From: CAVQZA01 sp963724805
Lineage (GTDB): Bacteria; Actinomycetota; Thermoleophilia; Gaiellales; Gaiellaceae
Length of the DNA stretch: 64,000 nt
Reading direction: 5' to 3'
Assembly: GCA_963724805.1 (NCBI GenBank)
Contig: CAVRWA010000014.1
Span: 682,001 to 746,000, forward strand
The stretch's first letter is position 1. Every line of letters begins with the position of its first letter. The notes under the pieces are model-generated. The model did not search any database, had not been told where the DNA came from, and saw nothing but the letters and a program-made list of their open reading frames with translations. The position numbers and the translations under genes were made by a program. Shown here piece by piece: positions 48,803-57,152 of this stretch.

Positions 48803-49909
48803 ATGCCCGGCCCGAAGACCGACCTCGCCGGCGTGCTGAGGCGGTGGGGCCGGCTCGGCGTGCTCGGCGTCGGCGGCCCGCAGGCCCACACCGCACTGCT
48901 CCGGGAGATGATGGTCCAGCGGGAGGGCTGGATGAGCGCCGAGGAGTTCCAGGACGCCGTCGCCGCGACGAGCCTGCTGCCGGGCCCGGCCTCGACCCAG
49001 CTCGCGATCTACTGTGCGCGGGTCGCCGACGGGACGGTGGGCGCGGTGGTCGGCGGGCTAGCGTTCATCCTGCCGGGGTTCGTGATGATCGTCGCGCTCT
49101 CCGCGCTCTTCCTCGGTCACTCCGAGAGCCCGGCACTGCTCGGTGCGGCCGAGGGTGCGGTCGCCGCGGCCGTGACGGTGATCGCCGCCGCCGGGATCGG
49201 GTTCGCCCGCGGCTTCGCCTCCCGGCGCGGCTTCGCGCTCGCGCGCAGCGTCGCCTATGCGCTGGCGGCCGGCCTCGTCACGGTGCTCTCGGGACCATGG
49301 GTGCTGGCGGTTCTGCTCGGCGCGGGGCTGATCGAGGTCGCGCTGCGGCTCCGCTCCACCTCGGCGGCGGTCGCCGTGATCACCGCCCACGCATCGGTCC
49401 CGGGCCTCGTCTGGGTCGCGTTCAAGGTCGGCGCGCTCAGCTTCGGCGGCGGGCTCGTGATCATCCCGCTGATGCAGCACGACGTCGTCTCGGTGCACCA
49501 CTGGCTCAGCGAGAAGCAGTTCGCCGACGCCGTCGCCCTCGGCCAGCTCACCCCGGGGCCCGTGGTGTTGACCGTGGCGGTCGTGGGCTACGCGGCCGCG
49601 GGTGTCTGGGGCGCCGCTCTGGCCGCCGCCGTCGCGTTCCTGCCCTCGTTCCTGTTCGTCTTGCTCGGCGCGGGCCGGTTCGAGGAGTTGCGCCACCGGC
49701 CCGGCCCGCGAGCCTTCCTCGACGGCGCCGGGCCCGCGGCGGTCGGAGCGATCCTCGGCGCCGCGATCCTGCTCGCGCCCGAGGCGCTTGCGAGCTGGTG
49801 GCAGCCCATCGTGATCGCGGTCGCGGCTCTTCTCCTGCTGCGCGGGCGAAGCTCTTTCGTCGCGCTCGCGGTTGGGCTTGGGATCGGTCTCGTCGCCGGG
49901 GTAGCCTGA
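48803..49909 (+). CDS. chrA: Chromate transporter (CHR/ChrA family)
   Basis: 368 residues, two homologous halves each of about six helices. Half-motifs GVGGPQAHTALLREMMV and SLLPGPASTQLAIY in the first, and FKVGALSFGGGLVIIPLMQ and QLTPGPVVLTVAVVGY in the second, define the long bidomain CHR family. ChrA exports chromate, probably by sulfate-like anion antiport; the sulfate genes lie 7 kb upstream but are not in the same operon. ATG 48803 is preferred to TTG 48800. The next gene has its own -10 box at the stop. Confidence 0.88.
   Translation: MPGPKTDLAGVLRRWGRLGVLGVGGPQAHTALLREMMVQREGWMSAEEFQDAVAATSLLPGPASTQLAIYCARVADGTVGAVVGGLAFILPGFVMIVALSALFLGHSESPALLGAAEGAVAAAVTVIAAAGIGFARGFASRRGFALARSVAYALAAGLVTVLSGPWVLAVLLGAGLIEVALRLRSTSAAVAVITAHASVPGLVWVAFKVGALSFGGGLVIIPLMQHDVVSVHHWLSEKQFADAVALGQLTPGPVVLTVAVVGYAAAGVWGAALAAAVAFLPSFLFVLLGAGRFEELRHRPGPRAFLDGAGPAAVGAILGAAILLAPEALASWWQPIVIAVAALLLLRGRSSFVALAVGLGIGLVAGVA
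49902..49907 (+). promoter_or_regulatory. -10 box TAGCCT of tag
   Basis: TAGCCT lies within the last codons of chrA and ends 7 bases before GTG 49915. Confidence 0.45.
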
Positions 49910-49914
49910 GCCTC

Positions 49915-50472
49915 GTGGAGGATCTCGTGGGAGGGCGTTGCGGCTGGGCGGGGAGCGACCCGCTCTACGTCGCCTACCACGACGAGGAGTGGGGGCGGCC
50001 GCTCCACGGCGACGACGCGCTCTTCGGGCTGCTCACGCTCGAGGGCTTCCAGGCGGGGCTCGCCTGGATCACGATCCTGCGCAAGCGCGAAGCGTTCCGC
50101 GCCGCCTTCGCGGACTTCCGCATCGCCGCGGTCGCCGCGTTCGAGGAGGCCGACGTCGAGCGCCTCCTCGGCGATGCGGGGATCGTCCGCCACCGCGGCA
50201 AGATCGAGGCCGCGATCGGGAACGCACGGGCGGCGCTCGAGCTGCCCGGCGGCCTGGACGATCTCGTCTGGTCGTTCGCGCCCGGATCGCGGCGCCGCCC
50301 GCGCTCGCTCTCCGAGATCCCCGCGAAGACTACGGAGTCCGAGGCGCTCTCGAAGGAGCTGCGCCGCCGCGGCTTCCGCTTCGTCGGGCCGACGATCGTG
50401 TACGCGTTCATGCAGTCGGCCGGCCTCGTGGACGACCACGTCGCAGGCTGTGAGACGGCGCCCGCGCCCTAG
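49915..50472 (+). CDS. tag: DNA-3-methyladenine glycosylase I
   Basis: 185 residues, the normal size. It excises 3-methyladenine from alkylated DNA. GRCGWAGSDPLYVAYHDEEWG at the N-terminus and VDDHVAGC at the C-terminus carry the structural zinc ligands (Cys and His at each end). EGFQAGLAWITILRKREAFR forms the base-binding helices. GTG 49915 follows a -10 box, which decides the start. Confidence 0.92.
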   Translation: MEDLVGGRCGWAGSDPLYVAYHDEEWGRPLHGDDALFGLLTLEGFQAGLAWITILRKREAFRAAFADFRIAAVAAFEEADVERLLGDAGIVRHRGKIEAAIGNARAALELPGGLDDLVWSFAPGSRRRPRSLSEIPAKTTESEALSKELRRRGFRFVGPTIVYAFMQSAGLVDDHVAGCETAPAP

Positions 50473-50586
50473 GCCTGGATTCGCGTGCGGGAAAGCCGCA
50501 TCGCGATCAGAACACGCTCCGATGTCCCGGGCGGCGCCCCGCGCGAGACTTGCGGTGTCGTCGAGAAACCGAGAGGAGGGAGACCG

Positions 50587-51045
50587 ATGACAGTGATGAC
50601 ACGCGCGCTCGACCTCAAGAGCGTGGACTACGAGCTGATCGAGCATCCGAGGACCGAGACCGCGACGGCCGAGGCGAACGCGCTCGGCGTCTCGTCGGAC
50701 GAGGTGGCGAAGACCGTCGTCCTCGCGACTCCGGCGGGACACGTGCGCGCAGTCCTGCCCGCGTCGGAGCGGCTCGACCTGCGCCGGGTGCGCGAGCTCC
50801 TGGGCGAAGGCAAGGCGATCCATCTCGCCAGCGAGGAGGAGCTCGCGAAGGCATACCCGATGTTCGAGCTCGGCGCGGTGCCGCCGCTCGGCGGCCCGGA
50901 CGACCCCGTGCTCGTCGATCGCTGCACCGCCGAGCGTGAGTCGGTGATCGTCGAAGCCGGAACCCACCGAGAGTCGCTGCTCATGAAGACGGCGGACCTG
51001 CTGACGCTGACCGAAGCGAAGGTCGCCGACATCTGCGAGCGCTGA
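50587..51045 (+). CDS. YbaK/ProX-domain aminoacyl-tRNA deacylase
   Basis: 152 residues. The YbaK fold is seen in ALGVSSDEVAKTVVLAT, GHVRAVLPASERLDL, and AVPPLGG followed by HRESLLMKTADLLTL. These proteins hydrolyse mischarged tRNA (Cys- or Ala-tRNA-Pro and related). A very strong ribosome site (GAGGAGGGAG, 50572-50581) precedes ATG 50587; an in-frame ATG-less upstream extension from 50485 is less likely. It overlaps rtcB by one base (TGATG), so both are made together. The preceding 114 bp show no other feature. Confidence 0.8.
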   Translation: MTVMTRALDLKSVDYELIEHPRTETATAEANALGVSSDEVAKTVVLATPAGHVRAVLPASERLDLRRVRELLGEGKAIHLASEEELAKAYPMFELGAVPPLGGPDDPVLVDRCTAERESVIVEAGTHRESLLMKTADLLTLTEAKVADICER

Positions 51046-52493
51046 TGGCCACGGCGGCGGCCGGTGCGCCCCCGCTTCGGCGGATGGACGCAGTCTGCTG
51101 GGAGATCCCGGTTGGCAGCCGGGCGGACATGCGTGTGCCCGCGCGCGTGTTCGCCGACGAGCAGTTGATCGAGTCGATCATGCAGGACCGTTCTCTCGAG
51201 CAGCTCCAGAACGTGGCGACGCTGCCCGGGATCGTCGGCGCGGCGCTGGCGATGCCGGACATCCACCAGGGCTACGGCTTCCCGGTCGGCGCCGTCGCAG
51301 CGACCGAGCCACCCGACGGTGTGGTCTCGCCGGGCGGAGTCGGCTACGACATCAACTGCGGCGTGCGCCTGCTCGTGCTGCCGCTCCAGGAGGACGAGTT
51401 GGGAGCGCGGCGTGAGCCGCTCGTGCACGAGCTCTCGCGTGCGATCCCGGCCGGCACGGGCCGGCACTCCGAGCTCGTGCTCGACGATGACACGCTCGAC
51501 CTGGTGCTGCGCGACGGCCCTCGCGCGCTCGTCGAACAGGGGATCGGCACCGAGGACGACCTCGATCGCACCGAGTCGAACGGGTGCCTCGGAGGTGCCG
51601 ACTCCGCCGCGGTCTCCGAGCGGGCGCGCCTGCGCGGCTCCGGCCAGCTCGGCACCGCCGGCTCCGGGAACCACTTCATCGAGGTGCAGCGGGTCGAGCG
51701 GGTTCTGGACCCGACCACAGCCGAGGCGTTCGGGCTACGAGAGGGTCAGGTTACCGTGCTGATCCATTCCGGCTCGCGCGGTCTCGGCCACCAGGTGTGC
51801 ACCGACTACGTCAAGCTGATGGAAGCCGTCCAGGCCCGGTACGGAATCGTGCTGCCGGACCGCCAGCTCGCCTGCGCGCCGCAGTCCTCGCCGGAGGCGC
51901 AGGCGTACCTCGGGGCGATGGCGGCGGCGGCCAACTTCGCGTTTGCGAACCGGCACGCGATCGCGCACGCGGTCCGCGAGTCGATCGCCTCGGTGCTCGG
52001 CCGTGAGATCGCGTCGGCGACGCGGCAGGTCTACGACGTCGCCCACAACGTGGCCAAGCTCGAGCACCACGACGGCCGGCTGCTCTGCGTCCATCGCAAG
52101 GGCGCGACGCGGGCCTTCCCCGCGGGCTCGGACGAGATCCCGGAGTCCTATCGGGACGTCGGCCAGCCGGTCTTCACTCCCGGCAGCATGGGCACGGCGA
52201 GCTACGTCCTCGCCGGTGAGCCCGGCTCGCTGGAGCGCTCGTTCGGTAGCACCTGCCACGGAGCCGGGCGGCGGATGTCGCGCACGGGCGCGCGCAAGCA
52301 GATCGGCGGCGCGGAGCTGCGAAGGGAGCTGGAGGCGGCGGGGATCGTCGTGCGCTGCGCGTCCAACAAGGGGCTCGCAGAGGAGGCCCCGTTCGCTTAC
52401 AAGGACGTCGACCGGGTCGTCGCGGTGGTCGAGCAGGCAGGCCTCGCCCGCCGCGTCGCACGCCTCGTCCCGCTCGGCGTCGTCAAGGGCTAG
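51045..52493 (+). CDS. rtcB: RtcB-type RNA ligase
   Basis: 482 residues. RtcB joins RNA 2',3'-cyclic phosphate or 3'-phosphate ends to 5'-OH with GTP and Mn2+. Motifs: MPDIHQGYGFPVG, GGVGYDINCGVR, GSGNHFIEVQ, HSGSRGLGHQV, and the guanylated His region CHGAGRRMSRTGAR. Probable job: repair of broken tRNA or rRNA. Coupling with a tRNA-editing deacylase suggests a tRNA quality-control pair. No RtcA or archease gene is present nearby. Complete. Confidence 0.93.
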   Translation: MATAAAGAPPLRRMDAVCWEIPVGSRADMRVPARVFADEQLIESIMQDRSLEQLQNVATLPGIVGAALAMPDIHQGYGFPVGAVAATEPPDGVVSPGGVGYDINCGVRLLVLPLQEDELGARREPLVHELSRAIPAGTGRHSELVLDDDTLDLVLRDGPRALVEQGIGTEDDLDRTESNGCLGGADSAAVSERARLRGSGQLGTAGSGNHFIEVQRVERVLDPTTAEAFGLREGQVTVLIHSGSRGLGHQVCTDYVKLMEAVQARYGIVLPDRQLACAPQSSPEAQAYLGAMAAAANFAFANRHAIAHAVRESIASVLGREIASATRQVYDVAHNVAKLEHHDGRLLCVHRKGATRAFPAGSDEIPESYRDVGQPVFTPGSMGTASYVLAGEPGSLERSFGSTCHGAGRRMSRTGARKQIGGAELRRELEAAGIVVRCASNKGLAEEAPFAYKDVDRVVAVVEQAGLARRVARLVPLGVVKG

Positions 52494-52569
52494 AGGCTCG
52501 TAGAAGGCCGCAGGCCGGATCGGCGCGGTTACCGATGCGCAGGGCCGGGCCGGGAGTGACGCTTCGGCC

Positions 52570-52989
52570 ATGACCGTCTACACCGACACGTTCCGGAAGG
52601 CACACGCCGAGCTGAGCGAGCAGACCGAGTCGATCCGCCTGGCCGCGGCGCGGCTCCCCGAGCTCTCGATCGAGGAGCGGCGCGCGACGCTCGACGAGCT
52701 GCTCGAGTTCCTGCACGGCGACGTCGAGCCCCACACGCGCTACGACGAGCGCTACCTCTACCCCGAGGTCGCCGCCCGTCTCGGCGCGCCGCTCGCGACC
52801 GCCTCGATGAACTACGACCACGTGGCGATCCGCCAGTGGATCGCGGAGCTCGAGGCCACGGACCCGTCCGACGTCGCGAAGCTCCAGGAGCTCCTCTACG
52901 GCCTCGACGCGATCATCCGCGTGCACATCTGGAAGGAGAACGAGCTCTACCTGCCGGCCGTCGGCTCGGCCACCTGGCCCGCCTCCTAA
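52570..52989 (+). CDS. Hemerythrin-like (HHE) domain protein
   Basis: 139 residues, four-helix type. Metal-site residues are spread as expected: H in KAHAELSEQ, FLHGDVEPHTRYDERYLYPE, NYDHVAIRQW and IRVHIWKENELYLP. Such small proteins bind di-iron and may sense or store O2 or NO, or protect from oxidants. ATG 52570 gives a normal N-terminus. Its stop overlaps the convergent flippase gene by 4 bp. The gap 52494-52569 shows no clear promoter. Confidence 0.78.
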   Translation: MTVYTDTFRKAHAELSEQTESIRLAAARLPELSIEERRATLDELLEFLHGDVEPHTRYDERYLYPEVAARLGAPLATASMNYDHVAIRQWIAELEATDPSDVAKLQELLYGLDAIIRVHIWKENELYLPAVGSATWPAS

Positions 52990-54422
52990 CGAAGCAAGGG
53001 CACGAGCCGCCGCAGGCGCTTCCGCTCGGCGGGTAGGAAGAAGCCGAGCGCGAGCAGGACGAACGGGAAGGCCGCGGCCAGCAGGATCGCGACCGCGAGC
53101 GGGACCCCCGCGACGCGCCCGATCGCGGCGAGCCCTCCCGCCACGCCCACGACCGTCACCACGCGTCGCCACTGGTAGTCGACGGGGTACACCTGCTGGG
53201 CGTACCAGAGCATCGCGAGGAAGAGCACCACATAGGCGACGAGCGTCGAGATCGCCGCGCCGATCATTCCGTAGCGGGGGATCAGGAGCACGTTGAGGCC
53301 GATGTTCACCGCGGCGGCGAGCCCGGAGATCACCCAGTTCAGCTGCGTCCGGCGCGCGCGCCCCGAGCCGATCGCGAGCACGGTGTAGCCGGCGAAGACG
53401 GCCGCGGAGAAGGCGAGCAGCCCGACCGCCTCGGAGGCGCGCTGGAAGCCGGGGTTGCGAGCCAGCAGGTGCACGAGCCAGGGCGCCAGCAGCCCGAGCG
53501 TGGCTGCGAGCCAGCAGGTGACGAGCAGGACGTAGGTGAGCACGAATGCGTAGGCGCGCTTCGCGTCGCGGTCGTCGGTGATCGAGTAGGCGAACGCCGG
53601 CCACGCGGTCCTGAATGCGAGCAACAGGAAGATCACGGCCGAGGCGATCCGGACCGCCACCGAGTAGACGCCGACCTCGCTCTGGCCCTTGTAGAAGGCC
53701 ACGAACCAGCGGTCGACGAAGTTGATCGCCCAGAGCGCGAGCGCGGAGGGCACGAGCGGCATCCCGAAATGGTTCATCTTGCGAAACAGGCCGCGATCGA
53801 ACACGAGCCCGAGCTGCTCGCGGTGATAGCCGACGAGGACGGCGTAGACCAGGAGCGTGCCGATGAAGCTGCCGACGAGGACACCGACCGGGCCCTTGTC
53901 GAAGACGACGACGAGCAGGATCGTGGCGCCGATCGTGATCAGGACGTTCGAGAGGCTCGCGTACACGTACTGGAGCGAGCGCTCCTCCACCCGGAACAGC
54001 GAGGTCAGCTGTTCGTAGTTCATCTGCGCCCAGATCGCCACGGCAGAGGCGTAGACGAGCGTGGTGCCGCCGCTGCCGAGGTGGAGCCAGCCCGAGATCT
54101 GGCTCGCGAACGCGATCACCAGCACGAGCCCGGCGGTTGCCGCAGTCATCGTGTACCAGAACGAGGTGCGGACGACGCGCAGCTTGTCCTCGGGGTTCTC
54201 CGAGTCGAAGTAGAACCGGAAGAACGCGCTCGAGATCCCGCCGCGCAGGACGATCACGACCACGGCCGACGCGGCGACTACGGTCTCGATCTGCCCGTAG
54301 TCGGAGGGCGTGAGGTAGCTCGTGTAGAGCGGGAGCAGGAGGACAGCGAGGAGCCGCTGGACGAGCCCGCCGAAGCCGTAGATGGCCGAGTGCTTCGCGA
54401 GGCGCTTGAGTTGCTCGAACAC
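52986..54422 (-). CDS. Polysaccharide flippase (Wzx/MurJ-like, MOP superfamily)
   Basis: 478 residues with about 12-14 helices. HSAIYGFGGLVQRLLAVLLLPLYTSYLTPSDYGQIE at the N-terminus is the standard PST-family start, in segments. FGMPLVPSALALWAINFVDRWFVAFYKGQSEVGVYSVA is the second-half repeat. It moves lipid-linked sugar units across the membrane. GTG 54422 starts 2 bp after the upstream glycosyltransferase stop. It is last in a five-gene minus-strand operon (58361 to 52986) for a surface glycan. Confidence 0.85.
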   Translation of the reverse strand: MFEQLKRLAKHSAIYGFGGLVQRLLAVLLLPLYTSYLTPSDYGQIETVVAASAVVVIVLRGGISSAFFRFYFDSENPEDKLRVVRTSFWYTMTAATAGLVLVIAFASQISGWLHLGSGGTTLVYASAVAIWAQMNYEQLTSLFRVEERSLQYVYASLSNVLITIGATILLVVVFDKGPVGVLVGSFIGTLLVYAVLVGYHREQLGLVFDRGLFRKMNHFGMPLVPSALALWAINFVDRWFVAFYKGQSEVGVYSVAVRIASAVIFLLLAFRTAWPAFAYSITDDRDAKRAYAFVLTYVLLVTCWLAATLGLLAPWLVHLLARNPGFQRASEAVGLLAFSAAVFAGYTVLAIGSGRARRTQLNWVISGLAAAVNIGLNVLLIPRYGMIGAAISTLVAYVVLFLAMLWYAQQVYPVDYQWRRVVTVVGVAGGLAAIGRVAGVPLAVAILLAAAFPFVLLALGFFLPAERKRLRRLVPLLR

Positions 54423-54424
54423 GT

Positions 54425-55388
54425 CTAGAGGCGAGCGTAGAGGTCGAGCAGGCGGTCGGCGATCCGCTCGAGGTCGTGGACCCGCTCGACGTAGGTGCGC
54501 CCGGCCGAGCCGAGGCGGCGCCGCTCGTCCGGGTCGGCAGCGAGCCGGGCGAGCACGTCGCGCAGCGTCTCCTTCGTCGCGGAGACGATCGGTACCTCGA
54601 CCCCGAAGGCCTCCGCGCTTCGGCGCACCGCCTCCTCGTGCAGGAACGTGACGACCGGCTTCCCCAGCGCCATCGCCTCGATCGCGAAGAGGCCGTACCA
54701 GCCGGCGTTGAGCTGGTCGACGACGATGTCGGCGGCCTCGTAGCGGCGGCGCGCCTCGTCGTGAGTGGAGCCCCTCGACGAGCTCGAGCTCGACCGGAAG
54801 CCCATCGCAGGCAGCGATCACGTGCTCGGTGCCCTTCCTCCCCCGGTGCGAGGGGGCGTGGACGACGAGCGGGCGGGTGCGGTCGGACGGTGGGACGGGC
54901 GTGTAGGCGGCGAGGTCGATCCCCGGCGGGATCACCTCGGCCTCGGGCACCCAGCGGATCGCGTCGTAGGAGCCGACGATCTCGGCGTCGGCGCGCTTGC
55001 CGTATGCGAGCTCCTCGGGGGTCTTGCCGCGGATGTCGGAGCCCATGTAGTGGTAGACGGAGTTCTTCCGCGCGGCGCGCAGGATCGGGAACTGCAGCGA
55101 CTTCGGCACGAGCGTGAGCCCGAAGTAGAAGTGGAAGACGTCGGTGCGCGGCAGCAGGCTCGCGAGCGCGCGCCACTGCGTCAGCTGACGGCGCGCGAGC
55201 CCGCCGCGGCGGTCGAGCGACCAGTCCGCCTCCGGGTGGAGTGTGCCCCTGTTGAAGACGACGAGCCGTGCGTCGACGCCGCGCCGGCGCAGCGCCTCGA
55301 CGTTCTGCCACGGGACGCCTGCCGTGTTGACCGGGCAGTGGACGACGCGGAGAGGTCTCCCCGCGGGCTCAGACTCGCCGGCGACGAT
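54425..55388 (-). pseudogene. GT4-like glycosyltransferase, frameshifted and lacking a canonical start
   Basis: The N-terminal part reads well as a glycosyltransferase (RVVHCPVNTAGVPW, VEALRRRGVDARLVVFN, VYHYMGSDIRGKTPEE, VVHAPSHRGRKGTEHV) up to ELELVEG near 54775. The C-terminal part (HDEARRRYEAADIVVDQL, WYGLFAIEAMALGKPVV) is in another frame. Removing one base from the four-C run at 54771-54774 rejoins them as EGSTHDEARRRY. Upstream of RVVHC there is no ATG, GTG or TTG before an in-frame stop; ATC at 55388 follows GGAAGGG by 6 bases and is the best initiator candidate. Either a recent pseudogene or sequence errors in a real gene. It would add a sugar to the lipid-linked glycan of this operon. 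Confidence 0.65.
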
Positions 55389-55438
55389 TCTTCACCCTTC
55401 CGGCACAGTCCCGTGAGCCCCGCTCCTCCTACCATGCT

Positions 55439-55469
55439 CATCCCCGTGGGTGGGTGGGGGTTGGGGATG
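55439..55469. other. G-quadruplex motif enclosed by an inverted repeat
   Basis: CATCCCC (55439-55445) and GGGGATG (55463-55469) flank GGG-T-GGG-T-GGGGG-TT-GGGG (55448-55466) on the plus strand. Loops of 1, 1 and 2 bases make this a strong quadruplex former; the minus-strand transcript would carry the C-rich form. It lies in the 99-bp gap between the ATP-grasp stop and the broken glycosyltransferase. Confidence 0.6.
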
Positions 55470-55487
55470 GAGAGGCGGCGCGGCCCC

Positions 55488-56516
55488 TCACGGCGCATCC
55501 CACTCGATCTGGTCGAAGTAGCGCAGCGCCGTCCGGCCGGGCCGGACACGGCTGCGTAGCGCGGCCAGCTCCTCGGCGGAGACCTCGCCGAGGGCGTGCT
55601 TGACGCCGAGGTACGGGATGTTGAGGTCCTCCTGGTAGACGATCGTCGAGATCCGCGGGTTGACCTCGATCACCTGCTCCCCGACCAGCTGGATGTTGAA
55701 GAAGTGCTCGATCTCGAGCTCCGCGACGATCGCGTCCGCGAGCGCGTCGAGGCCGTCGTCGGCGAGCGTGACGAAGTACATCGCGAGTCCGGCGCGCATC
55801 GCCTCGCGCGTCTTCGGGTGGCCGAGCAGCACGCGCCCGCCGTCGGCTATCCCGTCGATCGTCCGCTCGCCCCCGGTCGCGAGCTCCATCACGAGCAGCT
55901 CGGGCCCGCCCTCCGCGGGGAGCAGCTCGACGGCCTCCTCGAGCCGCATGGACACCGAGCCGGGCCGTTCCTCGAGCAGCTGGTGGGCACGGTCGACGGT
56001 CGGGTCGAGGATGCGGAAGCCGCGTGACCCCGACGAGAAGACCGGCTTGAAGCACACGGGCCGCTCGGGGTAGCCGAGCTCTTCGGCAGCTGCGGCCACC
56101 GCCGCCGCTCCGTGGACGCGCCGGAACTCGGGAGCCGGGAGTCCGAGCCGGTGCAGCAGGGCGTAGGTCTCGGCCTTGTCGTTCGAGCGCCGAATCGTCT
56201 CGGGCGAGGAGACGAGCACCGGCACCGTGAAGCTCTCCCGGTGCTCGGCGAGCCCCTGGAGGTCGAACGAGGACTGCGGCAGCACCGCGTCGACGTCCTC
56301 TCGCTCGCAGAGCGCGGCGATCGTGTCGGCGAAACCCGGGTCGGAGCCCGCCGGGACGAGGTGGAACGAGTCGCAGAGGTGCTTGCCGACGGCCCGTTCG
56401 GACATGTCAGTGCCGACCAGGCGGAGCTCGCGCTCGCCGTTCTCGCGCAGAGCCCGAAGCAGCGCAGCCGTCCCGGGCGCGCCGGAGGCGGTGACGAGGA
56501 CGGTGAGCGGCCTCAC
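55488..56516 (-). CDS. ATP-grasp family protein (second of two)
   Basis: 342 residues. N-terminal Rossmann-like domain (VLVTASGAPGTAALLRALRENG), central ATP-grasp (RPVCFKPVFSSGSRGFRIL, ELLVMELATGGERTIDGIAD) and a metal-site end (HFFNIQLVGEQVIEVNPRIST), similar to carbamoyl-phosphate-synthase-like ligases. ATP-grasp enzymes form amide or ester bonds by acyl-phosphate intermediates; in polysaccharide loci they may attach amino acids to sugars. It is GTGA-coupled to the deacetylase-like gene upstream. Substrate unknown. Confidence 0.75.
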   Translation of the reverse strand: MRPLTVLVTASGAPGTAALLRALRENGERELRLVGTDMSERAVGKHLCDSFHLVPAGSDPGFADTIAALCEREDVDAVLPQSSFDLQGLAEHRESFTVPVLVSSPETIRRSNDKAETYALLHRLGLPAPEFRRVHGAAAVAAAAEELGYPERPVCFKPVFSSGSRGFRILDPTVDRAHQLLEERPGSVSMRLEEAVELLPAEGGPELLVMELATGGERTIDGIADGGRVLLGHPKTREAMRAGLAMYFVTLADDGLDALADAIVAELEIEHFFNIQLVGEQVIEVNPRISTIVYQEDLNIPYLGVKHALGEVSAEELAALRSRVRPGRTALRYFDQIEWDAP

Positions 56517-57151
56517 GAGAGGTCGATCTTGTCAGCCGCGAGCTGGTCGAGCCGCCGCTCGCGCTCGCGGTCGAGCATCGCGTGCATCGTCTCGCGCATC
56601 GAGTCGCCGCGGTAGGCCCAGATCTCCGGGTGCGTCAGGAGCTGAAGCCACGGGAACGCGCCGGCCGCGAGCTCCTCGTGCGGGCAGCCGCTGCGCCAGT
56701 GCTGGTTCGAGTCGCTGCGGTACGTCTCGGGCGAGAACCAGGAAGCGCTCATCACGTTCACCACACCCTCGACAGGGGCCGTCATGTAGGCGGGATCGGG
56801 GTTGTGCCAGGCGAGCACGGGATCGAACCGATGGTCGAACCCGAGCGCGGGGAACTCCGCGTGGAGGCCGACCCGGTGACCGTCCGCGCGCAGCTGAGCC
56901 AGCGTCCGCTCGCCCTCGGGCGAGGCGAGGTTGTAGAAGACGCTCGTAGTCATCAGGAAGTACGTCGCGGTCGCGCCGTGCTCGCGCTCGACCGCCGAGA
57001 CCTCGCGCGCCGCCTCGAGCGAGAGGTCGACGTCGTGCCGGAGAAAGAGATCGCCCGGCTCCGGCTCGTGGTCGAAGAAGGCGAAGCGGTAGCCGCCGGT
57101 CCCGGCCGCGGCGAGCAGCTCTCCGTAGTGGTCGAGGTCGAAGCCGCACAT
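56513..57151 (-). CDS. Polysaccharide deacetylase-like protein
   Basis: 212 residues. FLRHDVDLSLEAAREVSAVE has the NodB-type metal Asp motif (DVD), followed by GATATYFLMTTSVFYNLAS and GHRVGLHAEFPAL with the expected His. The C-terminal half differs from standard NodB domains (YMTAPVEGVVNVMSASWFS, CPHEELAAGAFPWLQLLTHPEIW). This looks like the divergent subgroup found in surface-glycan loci. The reaction is probably removal of an acyl group from a sugar. ATG 57151 is one base after the preceding stop. Confidence 0.7.
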   Translation of the reverse strand: MCGFDLDHYGELLAAAGTGGYRFAFFDHEPEPGDLFLRHDVDLSLEAAREVSAVEREHGATATYFLMTTSVFYNLASPEGERTLAQLRADGHRVGLHAEFPALGFDHRFDPVLAWHNPDPAYMTAPVEGVVNVMSASWFSPETYRSDSNQHWRSGCPHEELAAGAFPWLQLLTHPEIWAYRGDSMRETMHAMLDRERERRLDQLAADKIDLS

Positions 57152-57152
57152 C

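Noticed and set aside
52483..55311. 942-codon minus-strand frame over the flippase and glycosyltransferase genes
   Set aside because: Low-complexity Arg/Ala/Pro sequence; the true products are read in other frames with clear motifs.
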